DNA from: Trinickia symbiotica
GTDB taxonomy: Bacteria; Pseudomonadota; Gammaproteobacteria; Burkholderiales; Burkholderiaceae
Assembly (NCBI RefSeq): GCF_002934455.1
Contig: NZ_PTIR01000005.1
Location: forward strand, 62,001-126,000
DNA length: 64,000 nt
Reading direction: 5' to 3'
Shown: positions 1 through 7,900 of the stretch, piece by piece
Numbering within the stretch: the stretch's first letter is position 1
Layout: each line of letters begins with the position of its first letter
Notes under the pieces: model-generated
What the model saw: only the letters and a program-made list of their open reading frames with translations
The model's database searches: none
Told to the model about the DNA's origin: nothing
Position numbers and translations under genes: made by a program

Positions 1-582
1 CACCATGGTGAAAACCCAGCGATACTCGCGCTCGGATTGAGCGGCCAAATCGTCGGCGAGCGCATGGGAAAGCTTCTGAAACTTTTCGACGGCTTGGGAA
101 TAAGCGATCCCATCGTTGCGGATGTCGCGGTCGTTGATCACGACGTAGGCGGCGGTGTCGTCGTTTTGCAACGCTTGGAAGGCGGCTTTCAGATGGACGG
201 CGAGCCGATCCGATGCATCGAGCAACTGTTGTTTCAGCGCATCATCGAGCCCCTCGAAGCCCGCCGCCCGGCGAAAGGCCTCGGTCTCCTCGGCGGCACG
301 ATCGATGGTGACCTGCGCGCTCTTGAGCGCCTCATCGCGCGTGCTCTTGTCGCCGTTCTCCTTGAGCGCCGCATAAGCCCTCGTCAGCGCCGAGCGGGTC
401 CGCGTCGTGTCTTTGTAGCCGTCATTGACGAGGATGACCTGCCGCGCCATGTCACGCTCGTGCGTGGCGCTGGCGTTGGCGCGTTCGAGCGCGCCCACAC
501 TGACGAAGCCGCCGATCACCATCATTGCCGCAAACAACACCAGGGCCACCAGCAGGCTGCCTCGCACGGTCCAATTGCGCAT
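1..582 (-). CDS. Methyl-accepting chemotaxis protein, N-terminal part (truncated by window edge)
   Basis: Reading the minus strand from an ATG at 582, the frame stays open to base 1, giving 194 residues of an incomplete protein. The start MRNWTVRGSLLVALVLF is a short basic stretch followed by a transmembrane helix (about residues 8-31). A helical periplasmic region follows (ERANASATHERDMARQ and onward), as in the four-helix-bundle TarH-type ligand domain of Tar/Tsr-like chemoreceptors. A good ribosome binding site (AGGAGAAGAA) directly precedes the ATG. The HAMP and signalling domains would lie beyond the window. Function as an inner-membrane chemoreceptor is inferred from family architecture; the ligand cannot be read from the sequence. 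Confidence 0.8.
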   Translation of the reverse strand, partial: MRNWTVRGSLLVALVLFAAMMVIGGFVSVGALERANASATHERDMARQVILVNDGYKDTTRTRSALTRAYAALKENGDKSTRDEALKSAQVTIDRAAEETEAFRRAAGFEGLDDALKQQLLDASDRLAVHLKAAFQALQNDDTAAYVVINDRDIRNDGIAYSQAVEKFQKLSHALADDLAAQSEREYRWVFTMV

Positions 583-896
583 TTCTTCTCCTGTCTTTCT
601 GTTCTAGGTCCAGAGCCGCTCACGCGCTGACATCCGCCTGACGCCGGCTTGCATCGGCCGCTGAACGCAGTGGCACGCCCCCCGGTGGCGTGCGATCAGC
701 GGCCGGGCGCCCATCATATGTTGTCCGACTACTATCAGCCAACAAATGATTACATAGAGATTTTCCCTAATGCCTCCAAACGATCCGACCCGCCGAAAAT
801 GCTGTCGGTTCGCTGTTGTACGATGACTTATAAGCGTCACAAAAGTCGCTGTAGGTCGCAAATCAAAACGTAAAGTCTCGAAAGCTTGGAGATCTG
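583..896. other. Divergent intergenic region between chemoreceptor and porin
   Basis: This 314-base stretch separates two divergently read genes and must hold both promoters. It contains an AT-rich patch around 745-780, unlike the GC-rich surroundings. I could not pick out a convincing sigma-70 or sigma-28 promoter. Short open frames here have no family resemblance. Confidence 0.5.
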
Positions 897-2144
897 ATGA
901 AGAAGCGTGTACTTACCACGATGGTCGCGATGGCCGTTACCGGGCTCGCCGCTGGCGCCGCTCATGCGCAGAGCAGCGTGACGCTGTACGGTATCGTCGA
1001 TGCAGGCCTCGGCTACATCAACAATTCGTCGTCGACCGGCGCGAAGACCGGCGGCGCCCACGCGTTCAAGATGCTCAACGGCGTCTGGGCGGGCAGCCGT
1101 TTCGGCCTGAAGGGTGCGGAAGACCTCGGCGGCGGTACCAAGGCGATCTTCCAATTGGAAGAAGGCTTCAACAGCGCGACGGGCGCCCAGGCTGTGACGA
1201 ACCTCGCGTTCAACCGCCAGGCTTATGTCGGTCTGACGAACGACACCTACGGTACGTTGACGCTCGGCCGTCAGTACACGCCTTACTACACGCTGCTCTC
1301 GCCGTGGAGCCCGACGACGTGGCTGACGGGCGCGTTCGGCGCACACCCGGGTGATATCGACTCGCTCGACACGAGCTACCGCACGAACAACGCCGTCGTC
1401 TATACCTCGCCGACGCTCTACGGCTTGACGGTGAGCGGTATGTACGCGCTCGGCGGCGTCGCCGGCAGCGAAGCGACCGATTCCGTATGGAGCTTGGCCG
1501 CGCAATACAAGGCGGGTCCGTTCGGCCTCGGCGTCGGTTACCAGCATATCAACAACACGCGCACGAGCAGCGCCGCCTGGAATTCGGCCACCGCCAACGG
1601 CAGCGGCACCGGCATCGCGGACACGAGCAACGAACCGGCCGTGTCGGGCATCAACAACGGCTACAAGTTCGCACGCGCGCAACAACGTATCGGTGTGACG
1701 GGCGGCTGGCAGTTCACCCCGAACTTCGACATTTCGTTCTCGTACACGAACGTCCAGTACCTCCCGGGTGCCGGTTCGGGCTTTACGAACGAAGCCGTCT
1801 TCAACACGGCTGGCGCCGTGGTGCACTGGAAGGCCATGCCGACGCTCGACCTGGCCGCTGGTTACAGCTACACGCGTAAGGCCGCGGCTGACGGCGCGGG
1901 TAGCGCGACGTACAACCAGTTCAACCTGTCGCAGTTCTACTCGCTGTCGAAGCGCACCGGCATCTACGTGCTCGAAGCGTATCAGCACGCGTCGGGTCAA
2001 ACGCTTAGCGCGACGAGCAGCACGACGACCGGTGCGACCACCATCTCTGTCGTGAATGCAACGGCGAACATCGGCGACGGCATCGGCGCATCGACGACGA
2101 AGAATCAAATCGCCGTCGGCGCCGGCATCATCCACAAGTTCTAA
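897..2144 (+). CDS. Gram-negative general porin (OmpC-like, Porin_4 family)
   Basis: This 415-residue outer-membrane protein should form a trimeric beta-barrel channel for small hydrophilic solutes. The first 24 residues are a classic signal peptide ending in AAHA before QSSVTLYGIVDAG, the hallmark N-terminus of Burkholderiaceae porins. The body alternates short beta-strands with Gly/Asn/Thr-rich loops, includes the RFGLKGAEDLGGGTKAIFQL segment, and ends in a C-terminal phenylalanine (IIHKF), the signal recognised by the BAM complex. The ATG at 897 has a GGAG motif about 8 bases upstream. A strong hairpin terminator lies about 150 bases downstream, so it is probably monocistronic. Substrate specificity is unknown. 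Confidence 0.95.
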   Translation: MKKRVLTTMVAMAVTGLAAGAAHAQSSVTLYGIVDAGLGYINNSSSTGAKTGGAHAFKMLNGVWAGSRFGLKGAEDLGGGTKAIFQLEEGFNSATGAQAVTNLAFNRQAYVGLTNDTYGTLTLGRQYTPYYTLLSPWSPTTWLTGAFGAHPGDIDSLDTSYRTNNAVVYTSPTLYGLTVSGMYALGGVAGSEATDSVWSLAAQYKAGPFGLGVGYQHINNTRTSSAAWNSATANGSGTGIADTSNEPAVSGINNGYKFARAQQRIGVTGGWQFTPNFDISFSYTNVQYLPGAGSGFTNEAVFNTAGAVVHWKAMPTLDLAAGYSYTRKAAADGAGSATYNQFNLSQFYSLSKRTGIYVLEAYQHASGQTLSATSSTTTGATTISVVNATANIGDGIGASTTKNQIAVGAGIIHKF

Positions 2145-2290
2145 GCAACACCAACGCGCGCGATCGCCTTCGGGCGTCGCGTTGCACTTGCGCGCCTCAG
2201 GGAGCACCGTTTCGGCGCTCCCCGAGGAAGTCCCCTCGGGGACCTGTGGGTCCGCGGAGCGTCAACCGCTCCGCTCTGTACGTGCAATTC

Positions 2291-2325
2291 ACGCCGGGTT
2301 CCGAGACACCCGGCGTTTTCTTTTT
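2291..2325 (+). terminator. Rho-independent terminator after the porin gene
   Basis: A perfect 9-bp stem (ACGCCGGGT at 2291-2299 pairing with ACCCGGCGT at 2308-2316) with an 8-base loop is followed by a T-rich run to 2325. It lies between the porin and the convergent aldehyde dehydrogenase gene. Confidence 0.85.
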
Positions 2326-2418
2326 GGTCGGCGCCGTTCGGCGATCGGCAGCCCCCATCGGCTGCCATCCGCATGACGACCGCCGCCCCTCCCGCTGGCC
2401 GCGATCCCCCGCTTCCGA

Positions 2419-3945
2419 TCAGAAGAAGCCGAGCGGCTTCGCGTCGTAGCTGACAAGCAGACACTTCGTCTGCTGGTAGTTCGAGAGCGCCATCTTGTGC
2501 GTCTCGCGTCCGATGCCCGACTGCTTGTACCCGCCGAACGCCGCATGCGCTGGATAAAGGTGGTAGCAGTTGGTCCACACGCGACCGGCTTCGATTTCCC
2601 GGCCCATGCGATACGCGCGCGTGCCGTCACGCGTCCATACGCCGGCCCCGAGTCCGTAATAGGTGTCGTTCGCGAGCTCGATCGCTTCGGCTTCGTCCTT
2701 GAATGTCATCACCGATGCGACGGGGCCGAAGATCTCCTCCTGAAACACGCGCATTTTGTTGTTTCCAAGCAGCATCGTCGGCATGACGTAATAGCCGCTT
2801 GCGAGACCCTCGGCCGGGCTCCTGCGCTCGCCGCCCGTCAGGCACGTCGCGCCCTCGCCCCGGCCGATATCGATGTATGAGAGGATCTTGTCGAGCTGCT
2901 GCTGCGACGCCTGTGCGCCGATCATCGTGCCGGGATCGAGCGGATGGCCGGCTTTGATCGCCTGCACGCGCGCGATGGCCTTCTCGATGAAACGCTCGTA
3001 GATCGACTCCTGAATCATCACGCGCGACGGACAGGTGCAGACCTCGCCCTGGTTCAGCGCGAACATCGCGAGCCCTTCGAGCGCCTTGTCGAGGAACGCA
3101 TCGTCGTGATCGAGCACGTCGGCGAAAAAGATGTTCGGGCTCTTGCCGCCGAGCTCGACCGTCGACGGAATCAGATTCTCGGCCGCGGCACGCAGGATAT
3201 GCTTGCCGACCGGGGTCGACCCGGTAAACGCGATCTTCGCGACACGCTTGCTCGTCGCGAGCGCTTCGCCGGCCTCTTTGCCGAAGCCGTTGACGATGTT
3301 GATCACGCCCGGCGGGAACAGATCGCCGATGAGCTGCATCAGCACGAGTACCGAGGCCGGCGTCTGCTCGGCGGGCTTCATGACGATGCAGCAGCCGGCC
3401 GCGAGCGCCGGCGCAAGCTTCCAGGCCGCCATCAGCAGCGGGAAGTTCCACGGAATGATCTGGCCGACCACGCCGATCGGCTCATGGAAATGGTAGGCGA
3501 CCGTGTTGTCGTCGAGCTCGGAGATCCCGCCCTCCTGCGCCCGAACGCAACCCGCGAAGTAACGGAAGTGGTCGACGGCGAGCGGCAGGTCAGCGGCCAT
3601 CGTCTCGCGCAGCGGCTTGCCGTTGTCGATCGTCTCCGCCACGGCGAGCAGCTTCAGGTTCTTCTCCATGCGTTCGGCTGCGGCGAGCAGAAGATTGGAC
3701 CGCTCGGTCGCCGATGTCTTGCCCCATTTGCGGCGGGCCTTATGCGCGGCATCGAGCGCGAGATCGATATCGGCCGCACCGGAGCGCGGCACGCGGCAAA
3801 ACGGCTTGCCGTTGATCGGCGAGAGGTTTTCGAAGTATTCGCCGCCAACGGGCGGCACCCACTTGCCATCGATGTAGTTCTCGTATTGCTTCGCGTACGG
3901 GTACTCGATATCGAGGCCAAGCTTCTTCAGGTCGAACATGTCCAT
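2419..3945 (-). CDS. NAD-dependent aldehyde dehydrogenase (ExaC/AcoD-type acetaldehyde dehydrogenase)
   Basis: Cytoplasmic enzyme of 508 residues oxidising aldehydes, probably acetaldehyde, to the acid. Family motifs are clear: the [20 protein letters not shown] cofactor-pocket region, FTGSTPVGK, the catalytic-Glu motif [11 protein letters not shown], and the catalytic-Cys segment [11 protein letters not shown] typical of ExaC/AcoD enzymes. I start at the ATG at 3945 ([12 protein letters not shown]) because an AAAGGAGA ribosome binding site lies just before it; the GTG seven codons upstream would put that site inside the gene. It is the last gene of the minus-strand series alcohol dehydrogenase, cytochrome c, aldehyde dehydrogenase, so it likely completes the route alcohol to aldehyde to acid. 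The gap to the cytochrome gene is 81 bases. Confidence 0.93.
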   Translation of the reverse strand: MDMFDLKKLGLDIEYPYAKQYENYIDGKWVPPVGGEYFENLSPINGKPFCRVPRSGAADIDLALDAAHKARRKWGKTSATERSNLLLAAAERMEKNLKLLAVAETIDNGKPLRETMAADLPLAVDHFRYFAGCVRAQEGGISELDDNTVAYHFHEPIGVVGQIIPWNFPLLMAAWKLAPALAAGCCIVMKPAEQTPASVLVLMQLIGDLFPPGVINIVNGFGKEAGEALATSKRVAKIAFTGSTPVGKHILRAAAENLIPSTVELGGKSPNIFFADVLDHDDAFLDKALEGLAMFALNQGEVCTCPSRVMIQESIYERFIEKAIARVQAIKAGHPLDPGTMIGAQASQQQLDKILSYIDIGRGEGATCLTGGERRSPAEGLASGYYVMPTMLLGNNKMRVFQEEIFGPVASVMTFKDEAEAIELANDTYYGLGAGVWTRDGTRAYRMGREIEAGRVWTNCYHLYPAHAAFGGYKQSGIGRETHKMALSNYQQTKCLLVSYDAKPLGFF

Positions 3946-4026
3946 CGCGTGTCTCCTTTGAGTCACAGATTGTTGGCGCTTACGCGCTTGCAGCGTTCAT
4001 TCGCTTGACGGCAACGGCCAGCCGCT

Positions 4027-4476
4027 TCATTGCCCCGGGCCGGCGACGAGCGGCGTCGACGACGTGCGCGCCATATCGGCGGTGAGCTTCGTCGCTTTCG
4101 GGCGATATCCGTTCGAATAGAGCAGGAAGGCCATGATGTCGGCGTACTCCTGATCCTTCATCTGGCCCGGGCGATCGGCCGGCATGTTCGACGACATGTA
4201 CTTGTAGATGCCGCCGATCGTGAGATGCGAGTGGCCCGTGGGCGCGAACGCCGGGCCGCTCAGGGCCGGCCCCGCCATACCCTGCAGGCTCGCGCCGTGG
4301 CACTTCGCGCAGGCGCTCGAATAGAGGCTCTTGCCATGGGCGACCTGAGCGTTATCGAACGACGGCACGTTCGCGGATGCCGTCGTCGTCGCATCGGCCG
4401 GTGCGCCGGACGCCGCCCCCATGGTGCCTGCGAGCAGTACCCCTGCAAGGGCGAACGAGTTCAATCGAATCTTCAT
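4027..4476 (-). CDS. Periplasmic c-type cytochrome (electron acceptor partner of the PQQ dehydrogenase)
   Basis: A 149-residue protein with a signal peptide (MKIRLNSFALAGVLLAGTMG to about residue 25). It has a single haem-binding CAKCH motif at residues 56-60 and a likely axial Met within SSNMPAD (about 98). The ATG at 4476 is preceded by a TGGAG ribosome binding site; longer upstream frames are not supported. It starts 28 bases after the stop of the PQQ dehydrogenase gene, so the two are probably cotranscribed. The cytochrome likely takes electrons from the reduced quinoprotein in the periplasm, as cytochrome c550-type partners do in other PQQ ethanol dehydrogenase systems. Confidence 0.9.
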   Translation of the reverse strand: MKIRLNSFALAGVLLAGTMGAASGAPADATTTASANVPSFDNAQVAHGKSLYSSACAKCHGASLQGMAGPALSGPAFAPTGHSHLTIGGIYKYMSSNMPADRPGQMKDQEYADIMAFLLYSNGYRPKATKLTADMARTSSTPLVAGPGQ

Positions 4477-4504
4477 GGTGTTGCGCTCCAGCTTGAAAAA
4501 ATAA

Positions 4505-6232
4505 TCAGCGTTTGCCGAGCGCGAACACGTAGAGCGTGCCGCCGCGCGGAACCTTGTCGGCGACTTTCGCCATCGGGCCGCCCCAAATCGGGTTAGCGCC
4601 GCCGTAGCCGGCGAGAACCGCGACGTATTCCTTGCCGCCGGCTTCGAACACGGACGGCTGAGCGACGATGCCGCTCGCGAGTTGGGGGCTCTTCCAGAGC
4701 ACCTTGCCGGTCTTCTCGTCGAAGGCGTAGAGGTGGCCATCGAGCGCGCCGGAGAAGAGCAGTCCGCCCGCCGTCGTCACGATGCCGCCGTTCCAGGGCA
4801 TCTTGCTCCAGTGACTCCACACCTTCTTGCCGGTGTTGGCATCGAACGCCACGAGCTCGCCATAGCCTTTGCTCCCCGGTTCGGGATGGATCGTGAAACC
4901 CTCGCCGAGGTAAGGCAGCCCTTCCATGTAGTCGATGTCCTTGCCCGATAGCTGCATGCACCCATGCAGCGCGGGAACGAACGCGAGATGCGTGGCGGGA
5001 TCGTAGGACTTCGACCACCAGTTCGTGCCGCCGAGGAAGCTCGGGCAGGTGTCGATCGTCGTGCCGACTTTCGGGTACATCGCCGAATCCTGGATCGGCG
5101 TGCCGTCGGCCTTGTAGCCCGTGACGGACGTGACTTTCACGAACGCCTTGGCATAGATGAGCTTGCCCGTCTGGCGATCGATCGCATCGAAGAACCCATT
5201 GCGATCGAAGTGCAGCAACGCGTCGTAGTCCTTGCCCTCATATTGGATCTTGGCGAACATGCCCGGATTGACGCCGTCGTAATCCCACGTGTCGTTGCGC
5301 GTGTACTGGAAGTGCCATTTGATGTCCCCCGTCTTCGCATCCATCGCGAGCATCGAATCCGAATAGAGGTTGTCGCCGGGGCGCATCGAGGCCAGCCATG
5401 GCCCCGGATTGCCGACGCCCCAGTAGAGCGTCTTCGTTTCAGGATCGAACGTGCCCGTCATCCAGGCCGCGCCTCCGCCGTGCTCGTACATGCCCTTCGG
5501 CCAGGTATCGCCGCCCTTTTCCTGCGGCGCGGGGATCGTGTTGCGCTTCCAGAGAACGGAGCCGTCATCGGCGCTGACGGCAACGATGAAGCCGCGCGCA
5601 CCGTATTCCCCGCCCGAGTTGCCCACGACGATGGCGCCGTCGAGGGCGAGCGGCGCAAGCGAAAACGCGTAGCCCGTGCCAGGGTCGAACATCTGCTTCT
5701 TCCATTTCACTTCTCCGGTCTGCGCGTCGAGCGCGACGATGTCGCCGCTCAGCATCGCGACATAGACGTTCTTGCCGTAAAGCGCGACGCCACGATTGAC
5801 GACGTCGCAGCATGCGTTCTTGAAGGCCTCGGGACCGAGCTTTGGATCGTAGTGCCACAGCGACTTGCCGGTGATCGCATCGAACGCGTAGACGTTGTCC
5901 TTCGGCCCCGTCACGAACAGGTAGCGGCCGTTCACGATCGGCGTGGCCTCGAAGCCCTGCTGAAGTTCCGCCGGGAACTTGTAGCTCCAGACTTGCTTGA
6001 GCCCGGCGACGTTGGAGGTATCGATCTGCTTGGCCGGCGAATGCGAGTGGCCGTCGTAGGCGCGGTAATAAGTGAGCCAGCCCGGATCGTCCTGAGCGTG
6101 TGCGAGACGCTCGTACGTCACCGGCGGATATTCGTCGGCTGCTGCTGCGCGCTGCGCGCCGAGACTCAGAACGCCGGCGAGTGCGCTCGCAAGTGCCATC
6201 GCCGTAATGGCTGAGGCCGGACCTCTACTCAT
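4505..6232 (-). CDS. PQQ-dependent alcohol dehydrogenase (quinoprotein, ExaA/PedH family, lanthanide-type active site)
   Basis: A 575-residue periplasmic quinoprotein with a signal peptide of about 32 residues (ending AAAADEYPP) and an eight-bladed propeller of W-docking repeats (for example DAITGKSLWHYD, DAQTGEVKWKKQ, DEKTGKVLWKS). The vicinal disulfide Cys141-Cys142 (NACCDVVNRG), which sits over PQQ, is present. The catalytic Asp317 lies in WDYDG; the second Asp (319) two residues later is the position that distinguishes lanthanide-dependent XoxF/PedH-type enzymes from calcium enzymes, which carry Ala or Ser there. Predicted reaction: primary alcohol to aldehyde, with electrons passed to the adjacent cytochrome. 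It is the first gene of the three-gene minus-strand unit and has a sigma-54 promoter at 6359-6373. Confidence 0.93.
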   Translation of the reverse strand: MSRGPASAITAMALASALAGVLSLGAQRAAAADEYPPVTYERLAHAQDDPGWLTYYRAYDGHSHSPAKQIDTSNVAGLKQVWSYKFPAELQQGFEATPIVNGRYLFVTGPKDNVYAFDAITGKSLWHYDPKLGPEAFKNACCDVVNRGVALYGKNVYVAMLSGDIVALDAQTGEVKWKKQMFDPGTGYAFSLAPLALDGAIVVGNSGGEYGARGFIVAVSADDGSVLWKRNTIPAPQEKGGDTWPKGMYEHGGGAAWMTGTFDPETKTLYWGVGNPGPWLASMRPGDNLYSDSMLAMDAKTGDIKWHFQYTRNDTWDYDGVNPGMFAKIQYEGKDYDALLHFDRNGFFDAIDRQTGKLIYAKAFVKVTSVTGYKADGTPIQDSAMYPKVGTTIDTCPSFLGGTNWWSKSYDPATHLAFVPALHGCMQLSGKDIDYMEGLPYLGEGFTIHPEPGSKGYGELVAFDANTGKKVWSHWSKMPWNGGIVTTAGGLLFSGALDGHLYAFDEKTGKVLWKSPQLASGIVAQPSVFEAGGKEYVAVLAGYGGANPIWGGPMAKVADKVPRGGTLYVFALGKR

Positions 6233-6358
6233 GTCTGTCTCCTGATGGATTTATCGATTCGTGTTGCCGTAGCTGCGTCGTCCATAACGACGTCATCGGC
6301 AATGCACTGTCGCTCCGCGGTTGCTGTGCGTTGGTTGGATCGCGGTGCGGCGCTCTAC

Positions 6359-6373
6359 GCAACTCATATGCCA
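6359..6373 (-). promoter_or_regulatory. Sigma-54 (-24/-12) promoter of the PQQ alcohol dehydrogenase operon
   Basis: The minus strand reads TGGCATATGAGTTGC from 6373 to 6359. It matches the TGGCACG-N4-TTGC consensus, with the essential GG and GC doublets separated by exactly 10 bases. It lies about 126 bases before the dehydrogenase start and about 110 bases downstream of the palindromic operator, the usual geometry for an enhancer-dependent promoter. Confidence 0.75.
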
Positions 6374-6455
6374 TTGGCCCGCAACGCTTGATGCGCGTTG
6401 GCCTCGCGGCACATGGGCTCACTTTTTCATGCGTCGATCGACCGCGTCGTTGCGA

Positions 6456-6518
6456 CGCATCGCTGTCTCAACATGGGACAGTTGGAACGGACCTGTTCAG
6501 CGGCGAGACAGCGATGCG
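6456..6518. repeat. 14-bp perfect inverted repeat enclosing the activator sites
   Basis: CGCATCGCTGTCTC at 6456-6469 is the exact reverse complement of GAGACAGCGATGCG at 6505-6518, with 35 bases between. It overlaps both activator sites, so the outer halves of sites 1 and 2 are mirror images of one another. Confidence 0.85.
6463..6511. promoter_or_regulatory. Paired palindromic upstream activator sites for the dehydrogenase promoter
   Basis: Two 19-base palindromes lie head to tail. Site 1 at 6463-6481 is CTGTCTCAACATGGGACAG, and site 2 at 6493-6511 has arms CTGTT/GACAG with the same 9-base spacer. Their centres are 30 bases apart, about three helical turns. The same motif occurs before pqqA. 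I infer these bind the AcoR-type activator encoded at 7901-9940. Confidence 0.65.
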
Positions 6519-6646
6519 GCGTGATAGCCCCGATCGAATGACGAGTCGCGCGGGGACTCGAACGAGGCAGGGCTCAGCGACTGAGGAGCTGAGGGGAAGG
6601 CGCGCCGCGAGCAGGCGCGCGATGAGGCAGGAGGGGAAGCGCGGGC

Positions 6647-7648
6647 TTACGCTGCGCGATGCGGCGATCGCGAGCCCGACGATGAGCCGAACATCGTTTC
6701 GATCGCCTGCGCGACACCGCGAGCAAGCGCGGGCTCGCTGCCGAGATGGCCCGCGCGCACACGCGTCGTTTGGAGTTGCGGAATCGCGCCCGCCAGGCGG
6801 CGCAGATTGTCGATCGGGCAAACGGGATCGCGCGAGCCGTGTATCGCCGCTATGGGTACGCCTGCCTGCGCGGCCCGACGAGCGAGCGACAGCAGGCGAT
6901 GTTCGCCGAGCCAGCAATCATGCATCAGGTAGTGGGCTTGAATTCGATACTTGCCCACCGAGCGACGGTCGCCCACTCGCGTGCGTGGTGTCCGACGGAG
7001 CGCGCGGCGCGAATTCGCCGATGCGAGGACGGCTTCTTCATAGGCTTGCCATGCCAGCGCAACGGCTCGCTGTCGCGATGGGTCGCCACGCGTTCGCAGT
7101 GCTTCTTCGCAGCGGCGCAGCAACGACGCTGGACGATTCGTCGAAGCGGCCTTGGACAAGCGCGCCCACTCACGCGGCGCGCGCTTGCGCGACATGACGA
7201 AAAGCTTGCGGACCTCGGCGCGCGAGGCGAGGAAGAGACCGCGCACGACGACGCCCGTCACATGGCGCCAATGCATTCCGGCATAGGCGAGCGCGAGCGA
7301 CGCACCCCACGAGCCGCCGAGCACGCCCCATCGCTCGATGCCCAATTCGCGGCGGATCGCCTCCATGTCGCCGATCAGCCTGTCCGTGCGATTGTGGCGC
7401 ACACTCCCGTGTGGCCGTGACGCGCCCGCTCCGCGCTGGTCGATCTGAACGACTCTGAAGCGAGCGAGGTCGAAAAGCCGCCGCACGCTCGGCTGGCTTC
7501 CGCTACCGGGCCCGCCATGAAGGACCGCGACCGGGACGCCATCGGCCGCGCCCGCAACGGTAAACGCGATGCGGTGCCGGTCGCGGATCAAATGACGCTT
7601 GACGAGGGCGGCCTTCGAGGATTCGTCGTTGGAATGAGGAGTGCGCAT
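6647..7648 (-). CDS. Alpha/beta hydrolase, proline iminopeptidase-like (peptidase family S33)
   Basis: A 333-residue protein if started at the ATG at 7648 (MRTPHSNDESSK); an in-frame ATG at 7744 would add 32 residues, and neither has a strong ribosome binding site. The oxyanion motif HGGPGSGSQPS, then DQRGAGASRPHG, and the nucleophile elbow GGSWGASLALAYA are diagnostic of prolyl aminopeptidases and close relatives, which release N-terminal proline or act on small amides and esters. A late Asp (GSRDPVCP) and His (RAGHLGSEP) complete the catalytic triad. It sits between the dehydrogenase control region and the divergent regulator gene. It is rich in Arg, and a link to alcohol metabolism is not evident. 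Confidence 0.85.
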   Translation of the reverse strand: MRTPHSNDESSKAALVKRHLIRDRHRIAFTVAGAADGVPVAVLHGGPGSGSQPSVRRLFDLARFRVVQIDQRGAGASRPHGSVRHNRTDRLIGDMEAIRRELGIERWGVLGGSWGASLALAYAGMHWRHVTGVVVRGLFLASRAEVRKLFVMSRKRAPREWARLSKAASTNRPASLLRRCEEALRTRGDPSRQRAVALAWQAYEEAVLASANSRRALRRTPRTRVGDRRSVGKYRIQAHYLMHDCWLGEHRLLSLARRAAQAGVPIAAIHGSRDPVCPIDNLRRLAGAIPQLQTTRVRAGHLGSEPALARGVAQAIETMFGSSSGSRSPHRAA

Positions 7649-7900
7649 AAAGGGGCTTGGGCTTTGACCGTCATCAACGTGCGGCTCGGGTGAAACCGCA
7701 AACTGCGGATAATCCGGATATCGCCGTCCGGGGATCGGCCCCATCGTAAACCGATGCCGGCGATGCCGCCGCTATCCACTCGCTCGGCAGTGCCGACGCG
7801 GACATCACCTCGGTCGGGAAGCTCATTCTGGCGCGCGACTTGCTTTCAACGGCGTCACGAAGCGCGTCGGCCACGTGCCGCCGCCCGAAAGGAGGAGACA

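Noticed and set aside
37-630. A 197-residue plus-strand frame at the window start
   Set aside because: The opposite strand encodes the chemoreceptor N-terminus with a good ribosome binding site and a transmembrane helix; the plus-strand frame has no family motif.
732-758. Possible FliA (sigma-28) promoter for the chemoreceptor on the minus strand
   Set aside because: The -10-like GCTGATAG is fair and the spacing is 11, but the -35 half matches poorly, so I do not call it.
837-2207. A 456-residue frame antisense to the porin gene
   Set aside because: Extreme Arg/Val/Ala composition, no family motif, and the opposite strand has a clear porin with signal peptide and C-terminal Phe.
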